In this document: in pieces, positions 55,497-64,000 of the stretch
Position numbering within the stretch: position 1 is the first letter of the stretch
Layout: each line of letters opens with the position of its first letter
Notes under the pieces: model-generated
The model's database searches: none
What the model was told of the DNA's origin: nothing
What the model saw: the letters and a program-made list of their open reading frames with translations, nothing else
Program-made: the position numbers and the translations under genes
DNA from: Eledone cirrhosa
Taxonomy: Eukaryota; Mollusca; Cephalopoda; Octopoda; Eledonidae
NCBI GenBank assembly: GCA_964016885.1
Contig: OZ024744.1
Location: forward strand, 73,142,474-73,206,473
Direction: 5' to 3'
Length of the DNA stretch: 64,000 bases

Positions 55497-56895
55497 CTAG
55501 CTGGCCCGTCCGGCTGGTGCCTGGCTAGGTATACAGCATTTTATCTTTTCAGGAATCCCCCCTACACTCCAGTGCAAAGATATCGCACGCCCTCTCAAGT
55601 CAGCGAGGAGGAGGGTGGGGGGTTAACGTGCTCTGATGTTGGGTTTGAATAGTTTTTAGGATTCCCCAGTACATTAAAGAAACTTGATAATTACAACAAT
55701 AAAGGCTGTCCAGAGAACACATTTTTTAACAAACAATAATTTGTACATGGAAATTCCAAGTAACAGAAAATATTTAATTACATTGTTAGAGCCTCAGAGT
55801 ATACAATATTTTTTGTTCAGCCTTCCGGAGCAAAGATGAAGAGATTGTTTGGCGAGCTCACCCTAGAGCATCCTACATACAACTGACCATGGGAGAATCA
55901 CTGATCTCTTAGCTCGTCTCGCGGAGAAGCTCTGTAGACGTTGACCTCTGGACACTCCTGTCAGGAGCAGGTAAGCTGTAGTGACTTAGAGGCCTACCAC
56001 CAATCTCCAGGACACTGTTTTCAAGACAAATGAGTGCCTCGCCTCACTGAAAACGACATCGTATGTTACGTTCGGATTGTGTCTGCGTGTGCGGTGGAGG
56101 ATGTCCTCAGCTAGACTTTCACGGTGGTTGTTCCACATTGTGAGAGGGTTGGCGAGATCGCAGTTGTGCAGCATAATAGAAAAATGTTTTCGCAGCTGAG
56201 AAGGGACTTTAGCAGTTGCTGCTTCTTGCAGGGTGAGGTACCAATAACTGTCATCGTCTAACATACCACGTATCTGGCAAGCCAAACAGTACATGGAACA
56301 TTGATGGCCATTGATGGTTCTCAGATCTTGGAAAAACTGTGGTCCTCTAACCTCGAACAGTAATAATGACAATAAGCTGTCTGTGCTTTCGGGAAATAAA
56401 TAGATTTTTGTTTTTGTGCATGCAAAAATATCTGTACACGAATATATATATATTAAAATAACAGATTCAAATTTAAGCAAAGAATCGCTGCTTTCACCCT
56501 TAACGGGATCTTCTGAAACTAAAAAAATCAGTCTGTGAACGCAGAAATGAATATTTCGAAAAACGTTATCTAATGCAGAAAGCCATACATACAGAGACAT
56601 ATTATAAGGGCGCTACGTTATAGCTATGTATCTATCTAAAAAGACATACTAAGAAAAAGAGGGGAATGTTGTGCGACGTCATAAGAAAAAGTGAGGAATG
56701 ACGTATAACCGGAAGTGTTGACATTTGAAATTTTAAAGAAGTGAATATTTAAATAATGTCTTTAATCTTTTAACAAAATTCAGTAGACAAAAATACCCTC
56801 ACTTTTTTACTTGGAAAAAGTTACATCTATGGTGCAAATTTGGTGCTGTTTGGTCCAGTCGTTTGGCAGAAAGTTTGTTACTTACATACGGCCGT
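55497..56895 (-). mobile_element. Helitron with helicase remnant
   Basis: On -, the 3' end is a GC-rich fold (AGGCACCAGCCGGACGGGCC), then CTAG and T at 55500-55496, in TA-rich DNA. It contains the helicase relic below. The 5' end is guessed where TA repeats begin. Length about 1.4 kb, so it is deleted relative to autonomous Helitrons. Confidence 0.65.
55986..56380 (-). pseudogene. Helitron Rep/helicase fragment
   Basis: Within the 204-codon frame 56600-55986, the C-terminal two thirds read RGPQFFQDLRTINGHQC, CQIRGMLDDDSYWYLTLQEA, SQLRKHFSIMLHNCDLANP, MWNNHRESLAEDILHR. This order (GPxxFxxLRTxxG, A/CxxxGLLxDDxxW, P..LR.LF..ML..C...P..LW, MsEDILHR) is the inter-motif segment of Helitron-type helicases (from memory). 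Walker motifs are absent, so it is a fragment. The N-terminal third (56600-56390) is unrelated looking. Confidence 0.75.
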
Positions 56896-56948
56896 CAGCT
56901 TTATATTATATATATATATATGTATATATACATATATACATATATGTA

Positions 56949-57024
<76 letters not shown>

Positions 57025-57101
57025 CATATATATATATATATACATATATATTTATATATATATATATACATAAATATATATATATATACATACATAAACA
57101 T

Positions 57102-57159
<58 letters not shown>

Positions 57160-57170
57160 TATAAATTATA
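56896..57170. repeat. (TA)n/(TATG) microsatellite
   Basis: TA-rich repeats; frames on both strands are Tyr/Ile strings. Confidence 0.97.
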
Positions 57171-57221
57171 CATTAGTTAAAGGAGTGGCAGTGCCTATGG
57201 CCTTCGTAGGCCCACCCAGAT

Positions 57222-57256
<35 letters not shown>

Positions 57257-57499
57257 GGATGAGAGATTGATGTTATTGATGCTTAGTTTGAACATCTGTA
57301 GGTGTGTGTATGAAGGAAAAAAATATGGGTAAGGAGAGAATTCCAGATGGTTGACATAGTTTATGTATGAAGGAGAGGAGGAGCTGAAGTGTTTATTACA
57401 GAGTCTAGGAGGTGAGGGAGAGTAAGATAGATGGGTGAGGAAGGGATTGGTGACATATCCAAAGACAGAGAAAAAAATATATAAGAAGACAGAATCGAG
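57171..57499. other. Unassigned with (GA)n
   Basis: (GA)n at 57224-57254; otherwise no recognised feature. Confidence 0.5.
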
Positions 57500-58820
57500 A
57501 TGTTTGGTATTATGCAGTAAGACAGAAGACCACGCCTTCCCATGCACACGGGTTGAAGCATACATGCTAGTATGCACCACTTAACCCCTATCTTTCCTCC
57601 TATACACCTTGTATGACTTATCACTCCACCCACTCATAACACCCCACCCTTCACCCACGCCTTTATACCACCCTTCCCCTGCTCCAGTCCACACTGTAAA
57701 GTGGTCATGTTGGTATCACAAAAAAAGCACCCAGTCCACACTGTAAAGTGGTCATGTTGGTATCACAAAAAAAGCACCCAGTCCACACTGTAAAGTGGTC
57801 ATGTTGGTATCACAAAAAAAGCACCCAGTCCACACTGTAAAGTGGTCATATTGGTATCTCAAAAAAAGCACCCAGTCCACACTGTAAAGTGGTCATATTG
57901 GTATCTCAAAAAAAGCACCCAGTCCACACTGTAAAGTGGTCATATTGGTATCTCAAAAAAAGCACCCAGTCCACACTGTAAAGTGGTCATATTGGTATCT
58001 CAAAAAAAAAAACACCCAGTACACACTGTAAAGTGGTCATATTGGTATCTCAAAAAAAGCACCCAATCCACACTGTAAAGTGGTCGTGTAGGTGTCATGA
58101 CAAAAAGCACCCAATCTACACTGTAAAGTGGTCGTGTAGGTGTCATGACAAAAAGCACCCAATCTACACTGTAAAGTGGTCATATTGGTATCTCAAAAAA
58201 AGCACCCAGTCCACACTGTAAAGTGGTCGTGTAGGTGTCATGACAAAAAGCACACAATCCACCCTGTAAAGTGGTCATGAAGGTGCCATGACAAAAAACA
58301 TCCAGTCCACACTGTAAAGTGGCCATATAGGTGTCATGGCAAAAAGTGCCATCTATGAAGTGGTCGTTTTGGTGCCATGGCAAAAATCGCCCAGTCCACA
58401 CTGTCAAGTGATTGTGGAGGTATCATGACAAAAAGTGCAAAGTCCACACTGTAATGTGGTTGTGTTGGTATCACAAAAAAAGCACCCAGCCCACACTGTG
58501 AAGTGGTCGTGTAGGTATAATGAAAAAAAGCACCCAGCCCACACTGTGAAGCGGTTATGTTTGTATCACGAAAAAAGCACCCTGCTCACACTGTAATGTG
58601 GTTGTGCTGGTATGACGAAAAAAGCATACCCTTCCTAACGCCAACCACATTTGTAAATGTGGTTGGCATTAGGAAGGGCATCCAGCCATAGAAACCAAGC
58701 CAGAAACAGTTCAGTGTGAGCAAGACTCAGTCACCTGACCTGCCTTGCCTTAAACGGGACAACCTGTCTAGTCTATGCTAGTGTGGAAAATAGACTGTAA
58801 ATGATGATGATGATGATGAA
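57500..58820 (+). repeat. RTE-like LINE 3' end with expanded ~47-bp minisatellite
   Basis: It begins with GACAGAAGACCACGCCTTCC..CACCACTTAACCCC, similar to the sequence after the LINE stop at 49400-49470. Then from 57684 to about 58620 come roughly 20 units (CAGTCCACACTGTAAAGTGG; TCATGTTGGTATCAC; AAAAAAAGCACC), then TGTGGTTGGCATTAGGAAGG, CTAGTCTATGCTAGTGTGG and (GAT)n. It also holds a short hairpin (CAACCACATTTGTAAATGTGGTTG) at 58642-58665. Confidence 0.85.
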
Positions 58821-59033
58821 AACAGCATGTTTGTGAGGCAGTGGTTTGCTGATTAAACCATCGCTGTAGAGTTGAACTGTCTTTTGTGTATGGTGTCTGA
58901 TGTTACTCTCTGTAGCAGCAGCAGCAAAATCCCTCAGATGTGTGCAGAACTTTCGTATGGCTCCTGAGCTAGATTTCTTAAAGTTTTCACAACTGATCAT
59001 GGATTAAGCCTTTACAATGCAGTTTTTGACGAT
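58821..59033. other. Unassigned spacer
   Basis: No gene or element recognised. Confidence 0.5.
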
Positions 59034-59051
59034 ATTATATTAGTTAGCCGT

Positions 59052-59237
59052 GCACGGTGGATTGGCAGTATAGGTAGAGAGTCGGACGTCATGCTTTCCA
59101 GCATAGTTACGTCCCTTTACGATCTGAGTTCAAATCCCGCCGAGGTTGACTTTGCCTTTCATCCTTACGGGGTCGATAAAATAAAGTACCAGTAATGCAC
59201 TGGGATAATTGCTGGCCTTGTGCCTAAAGTAGAAACA
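59052..59237 (+). mobile_element. SINE family 1 with 18-bp target duplication
   Basis: GCACGGTGGATTGGCAGTAT to AAAGTAGAAACA. ATTATATTAGTTAGCCGT at 59034-59051 and 59238-59255. Confidence 0.95.
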
Positions 59238-59255
59238 ATTATATTAGTTAGCCGT

Positions 59256-59430
59256 AAAATTACGACCCTTTGCGTTCTGAGTTCAAATCCTGCCAAGGTT
59301 AACTTTGCCTTTCATCCTTATGGGCTGGATAAAATAAAGTACCAGTAATGCACTAGGGTCGATTTTATTGATTTCCCCCCTCCCTCTCCCAAAATTGCTG
59401 ACTTTGTGCCTAAAGTGGAAACAATTGTAT
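59256..59430 (+). mobile_element. Older SINE family 1, 5'-truncated
   Basis: AAAATTACGACCCTTTGCG, TTCAAATCCTGCCAAGG, AAATAAAGTACCAGTAATGC, then the long C-rich segment and GTGGAAACAATTG. The copy before it inserted at its edge. Confidence 0.85.
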
Positions 59431-59434
59431 AGGT

Positions 59435-59605
59435 TGGCTGAAACGCTCATAGGCTGACCAAGATACTCTCATGGAATGACCAAATGAGGTTTATTTTTTA
59501 ACATAGTACTTGGAAAGAAACAATGAAGTTATTAATAAGAAGAGTTGAAATTAAGGCATGCAATATTTCACAATGTTAGCACCACTAATTCATAGTCAGC
59601 CTATG
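59435..59605 (-). repeat. Single inverse copy of the 146-bp repeat
   Basis: ATACTCTCATGGAATGACCA, AATGAGGTTTATTTTT, AAGAAACAATGAAG and TTAATAAGAAGAGTTGAAAT are the reverse of the unit at 42860-43535. Confidence 0.85.
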
Positions 59606-60035
59606 AACTGTTCCACCCACCCTCATATATATATATCGGGAAGCAATGAGAATATCAGAAATTGCAAGAGTAGTGTAAATAGAATAAGGAAATGGCCCCT
59701 GCAAAGAATGTGATTCGTGCCTAGCGATTTCATAGTGTGTGTGTGTGCGTGTTTATGCGTATGTGTGGGAATGTGTGTGTATGTGTGAATGTGTGTGTGC
59801 GCACATGTGCATGTGAGTGTGGGGATCTGATAATGAATTTTTATAGTTTATTTCTAAATTTCTTTTACCTAATCCTAATTCTCCAGTTATGATAGAGGCA
59901 GTCTTTACATTTACACCACTAAATCCTTATATTTTCATAATTTCTCAGCCTATTTTCATACTTCTAAATTATTATGTGTTGACAGTTTTTGGACAAATAA
60001 ATTTACATGTTGATAAAAAAAAATCTTTGCATAAC
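59606..60035. other. Unassigned spacer
   Basis: TG-rich at 59735-59820; no gene. Confidence 0.5.
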
Positions 60036-60264
60036 TTAACCAATTAGCATTTAAACAAGCCATATCCGGCCAAAATTCTCTCACCTCTTTCTCTTCAAAC
60101 TGGCTTTAACCAGCCACTCATACTGATGTTAAGGTATTGTTCCTAAAATAAATAATATCAAAATATCATAGATTTGATATTATTTGAGATAATTAAGTGA
60201 GGTAAAGCCTTTAACATGAAAATATAATAGTAAATATAGAGTAATGTAAATGGTAAATGGTTAA
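60036..60264. mobile_element. TTAA MITE, diverged ends
   Basis: TTAACCAATTAGCATTTAAA left and AAATGGTAAATGGTTAA right; the interior is clear family sequence. Confidence 0.8.
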
Positions 60265-60379
60265 TGTTTAAGAACAACGCCTGGATTATTTTGCATAACT
60301 TATACATGTATATCTTAGATGCAGACTTAATACAGACAGATCCCAGAATATTAGTTACATCAGTGTGAGTGTGTATCCA

Positions 60380-60620
60380 TGAAACATATACATATACATT
60401 AGGTCCAAACACAAAGGAACCAAACTCCCACTGTCACTGTCTCCATCTCTCCCGTTCTTCACATCTCTAACTATTATGTACAAATGAAGGCCCACATGCT
60501 TGCTACCCCATGGCCGAGTCAGGCAGAATAGAGAAGGTAGTTTCCTCAGAGGGATGGTGAGAGAGCTGCGCTGGAAAAGCAGCCATTCATAGCTTGCGAG
60601 GCTCACACCTGTGGGTATGT
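60380..60620 (-). repeat. Unclassified repeat U1
   Basis: GGAACCAAACTCCCACTGTC, GAAGGCCCACATGCTTG, GCAGAATAGAGAAGGTAG, GCTGCGCTGGAAAAGC, GAGGCTCACACCTG; same order and strand as at 4076. Confidence 0.75.
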
Positions 60621-61106
60621 TATAATGGGGTGTTACACTTGTTAGCATATCTGTACAAATGAAGGTATAACCATAGTATTCACCGGACATAATTTCGAAC
60701 TACCAATGAGATCACTACAATGAGACTCCGTATACACAGTCTACTGACAATTTACTTCAGTTATTATTTATACACATTTTGCCTAGTCCACTTTTAGTTA
60801 TGTGAGTGTGTTCAGGGTTTTCCCCTACAACAAATGAGAGATTTTGATAACTATATATCATGCATTGCCTGCCATTATTTGGGTAGGGCTTGCAAATTGT
60901 CCAATGAACTTAACTAATTGCTTCACTATACTTGGATGTATATTTCGGTACAGTCTCAGAAAATATGACCAGTTGTTTTAGTTATTCTTATAAATGTTAT
61001 ATAATAGATTAGAAGAGTTCTTGATGAAATATCTTTCAGTTCTATTTTATGTTTTGTAATTCAAATAATCACTAAGATTGACCTCTGCTTTCATCCTTTC
61101 ATCTGT
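60621..61106. other. Unassigned spacer
   Basis: No gene or element recognised. Confidence 0.5.
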
Positions 61107-61320
61107 GAAGGCACATGGCTTAGTGGTTAAAGAATTAGATTCACAATTATGAGGTTGCATGTTTGATTCCTGGACTGGGTGGAGCATTATGTTCTTGAGC
61201 AAGACACTTTATTTCATGTTGCCCTTTCTGCCAGGAGTTGTGGCTGTTAGATAGTATCATCAATGGATAAAGCATTGGAAACATTGTTTCCTTGGTCCAG
61301 TTTGATGAGCTCCACCACAC
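61107..61320 (+). mobile_element. SINE family 3
   Basis: ATGGCTTAGTGGTTAAAG (A box), GTTGCATGTTTGATTCCTGG (B box, decayed), CTTGAGCAAGACACTTTATT, then the GGAAACATTGTTTCCTTGGTC body. Confidence 0.8.
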
Positions 61321-61652
61321 TCGGTAAGAGACTGAGGTCTGAGATCTTGTCAATAGATTCCTTCTATTTTTTGTTTTCATCCTAAATAAGTAACAGACAT
61401 GTCTAGCTGCCACTGTATTAACAAACACAGCTCCATGTCCTTTGGCTATATGCAGAGTTGGTCTTGGTAGTTCTACTTTATTGACAGTACTCAATGTAAT
61501 ATGTATACATTACCTGTTATTGCTATTCATCTTTAATTATCAAGTTTCTTTTTTCTAAATTTTTTTCCTATATCAACATGTGAGTTCCTTGCATTTCATT
61601 CGGACCATCTTTATTGTATTGTATTGTTACAAACTGAAAAAATCTCATTCGA
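61321..61652. other. Unassigned spacer
   Basis: No gene supported. Confidence 0.5.
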
Positions 61653-61686
61653 ATACACACACACACACAGAAACACACAGAAACAG

Positions 61687-61764
<78 letters not shown>

Positions 61765-61805
61765 ACACACACACACACACTCACATACACACTCAAACAC
61801 ACATA
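61653..61805. repeat. (AC)n microsatellite
   Basis: About 140 bp, mostly pure AC. Confidence 0.98.
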
Positions 61806-62081
61806 TAGTATAGGTATAAAATGCACACATATGTATGTATATATGTATGTATGTTCTTCTGGTTTTATAATTTCACAAAGTTTTACCAATAGAGAGTCGG
61901 TTTCTGACATAGACACAAGATTCTCTCATTGGAATTTACACAACATCAACTAGGTAGATATGTATGTATGTCTGCATGCATGTGTAGATATGGATGTTAT
62001 TGTATGTGTGGATGTGTATGTCTTGAGTTGTATGTGTGCATGTGTATATGCTTTGTATCTGTACATGTGTATATGCAGTTA
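61806..62081. other. Unassigned, TG-rich
   Basis: TATG/TG words; may include the 3' UTR of the next element. Confidence 0.4.
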
Positions 62082-64000
62082 TTAGATGCAAAATTTTTGG
62101 AATGTTTTACATATTTTTACTGTTCCATTAATGGATTGTACTTGTAATTTCCTAACTAGTTGTGTTCTTTCTGTTCCTGTGAAGCCTAGCTTCTCAAGAT
62201 TTGTATTGAGGCAGTTACTAACTTATCCCAGTGCCCCAATAATCACAGGCATAAATCTGAAGGTGTAATCAGGGTGGAGTATCTGCAGATTTCTCATCAG
62301 TTCTGCATAAATATTCTCCTTTTCACTAATCTTTGATATTATATTGGCATCTGCTGGGCAGCTAATTTCCACTACTCTGCATGTTTTCTTCTCCCTGTCC
62401 CATATCATAATATCTGGTCTGTTATGCCTGCATTTTATTGGGGTTTTTACTGGAACATTCCACCAGTACTCTTTCATATTATGTACATAGATGTCTTCCA
62501 CATTGTTGTAGCTTTTAATGTGTTTATCATCGGGGCTATCTTTTTTACGAACTGCATTGTACAGTGTTTTGACCACTACATCATGCCTCATAGGTAGATA
62601 GTACCGCGATGACATCTTTGGGCAGCTGCTGATGACATTGGTGATATCCTCGATGTTAGTTCTGCAGAGTCTGCACTTGTTATCACATCTAAGTGTTTTG
62701 CCTGCATCCCTATCTCTTTTGTGAATCAGGTATTTCGTGCTAATCTCCTGTTCTTGGATTGCAAAAGCGTATCCTTCAAAGTGGGAGCTGATATAGCAGT
62801 TGTTGGTCCAAGATAAACTACTTTCCTTATCTATATTACTCTCACTCTGGAGCTTCCTGGCAACATATCCATGCATGATTTTTTGCTGATAGGCATGCAG
62901 TTTTTCATCCATGGATTCACTGCGATACTGCTGAGCGACATCCCTGGGTGTGAGTTTTTGATTATCACACAGGGAATATCTTTCAAGGAGTTCCTTCCCA
63001 ACTCTCATGATCTTATCTGTTTCATGCAGATAGACTTGCTCGAGAAGTGGGCTCCTACGCTTCGAGGTTCGTAGATGTTGTCGGAGAGATATGATGCGAC
63101 ATTCAAATGTTGTCTGGACTGATGTTAGGCCTCTGCCTCCATGCCTACGTTTCAAGTAAAGGCGGTCTATGTCACTGTTGATGTGGAAGTTTCCGGTGTT
63201 GTTCAGTATTTTTCGAGTTCCAACATCAACTGCTCGGATTTCGTCTATCGTCCAATTGAGTATTCCAAATGTTGGTGTTAGGACAGGCACAGCAAACACA
63301 TTGTGAGCCACTGTTTTGTTTTGCGCAGAGAGTTCCGATGACCAGATCTTTCTTAATCGGGTGTAGTATTCCCTGGTTACGCGTTCTTTATTACAGATAC
63401 CATTATAGGATATGTTCTCATCTATCCCCAGGTATCTGTAGCAGTCCTCATCAGATATCGGTGAAACAGTTAGACCATTGATGACAATGTTGCTAGATTG
63501 GGTTGTTGTTTTTCCCTGCTTTACAGTCATATATGAGCATTTATCTTGGCCAAACTCCATTCCTATATCCTTTGAGAATATTGTAACCAGGTCAAGATTT
63601 TTCTTCATCCTATCCATGTTCTTGACATAGAGTTTCAGATCGTCCACAAAGAAGTTATGGGTTAGGTTCGTATTTCTGTCCTCCTGTGAGCCAATGATGT
63701 ATCCCTCACATTTCTTGAGCAGAAAGGACAAGGGGTTTAATGACAAGATGAACAATATCACAGAGAGACTGCCCCCTTGAAATATACCCCTGCAATATGT
63801 TATTTTATCAGTGAAAATAGAGTCCTCCCTCTCTGTCTTTAACCTTAGGATAGTAGCCCAAGAAGATGACAGCCTCTCTATGGCTCTGACAATAATGTCT
63901 GGGACTTTAACAAGTCGGAGGGCCTCTATCATCCAAGAGTGGGGAACAGAATTGAAAGCTTTTTTGTAGTCCAGCCAGACTGTAGTCATATTCCTCCTAA
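62082..64000 (-). pseudogene. Non-LTR retrotransposon RT with restriction-like endonuclease, nearly intact
   Basis: A 588-codon frame (63989-62223), still open at the window's right edge, so the listed Met is not the real start. Order: TTVWLDYKKAFNSVPHSW (RT motif A, about residues 2-19), IFQGGSLSVILFILSLNPLS (motif B, about 69-88), HNFFVDDLKLYV (motif C, FVDD, about 113), a long thumb/linker, a zinc-binding stretch CRLC..ISSC (about 435-452) in which the usual His is Asn, and RPDIMIWDREKKTCRVVEIS (about 535), matching PD-X14-E of the restriction-like nucleases of R2/R4/NeSL-type elements. A TAA at 62225-62223 interrupts a frame that runs on for about 46 codons to 62082 with protein-like sequence (CLNTNLEKLG, LQVQSINGTVKICKTFQKF), so the stop looks premature. 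Confidence 0.85.

Overview
The window looks like a stretch of cephalopod (octopus-type) genome. The inference rests on many copies of a tRNA-derived SINE that I associate with octopus genomes, on very frequent (TA)n, (TG)n, (CT)n and (ATT)n microsatellites, and on a mix of RTE-like, Tx1-like, Penelope-like and Helitron elements. The species call is recall plus inference. No database was searched, and positions are hand-read, so element edges may be off by some bases.

Host gene content is tiny. I can support one protein-coding gene on the + strand: the last two coding exons (6714-6871 and 12747-12824) of a mitochondrial calcium uptake EF-hand protein, MICU3-like. They flank a 5.9 kb intron full of transposon debris. 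The last splice acceptor lies directly after the (ATT)n tail of a LINE. No other host exon, tRNA, rRNA or CRISPR array was recognised.

Layout: 1-1050 degenerate TG repeat; 1365-2835 SINE and RTE-like LINE relic; 4.1-6.6 kb tails, a MITE and a SINE; 6.7-12.9 kb MICU3-like 3' end; 13-18.1 kb microsatellites, SINEs and fragments; 18.5-21.4 kb a Tx1-like LINE (ORF1 and ORF2) fused at its 3' side to a mariner remnant; 21.7-25.8 kb SINEs, a MITE and a tandem array; 25.8-37.7 kb a dense cluster of palindromes, hammerhead-ribozyme-like motifs, a Helitron-like element, a Penelope-like element (PLE) with GIY-YIG nuclease, and a 593-bp satellite; 38.6-44.2 kb MITEs, a 1.8 kb 46-bp minisatellite, a 146-bp array and a 48-bp array; 45.8-49.8 kb a nearly full-length but broken RTE-like LINE; 50-61 kb tails, SINEs, an internally deleted LINE, another hammerhead palindrome, a Helitron with helicase remnant and a 47-bp array; 62.1-64 kb a nearly intact LINE with a restriction-like endonuclease, running off the right edge.

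The most interesting signal is a set of hammerhead-type self-cleaving motifs (CUGAUGA ... GAAA, very short stem III, pairing stem I) at 25.8, 32.7, 34.7, 35.7 and 55.3 kb. Several sit in near-perfect palindromes, so that two ribozymes face away from each other, and most are flanked by (TA)n and by a shared ACTCCA / TTGAGTGCTTT block. Hammerheads are known from Penelope-like elements and retrozymes; the back-to-back palindromic form and the relic inside a 593-bp satellite look worth testing. Second in interest are an RTE-like LINE copy that has lost its whole coding region but kept both UTRs, and a TTAA-flanked MITE family with about nine copies here.
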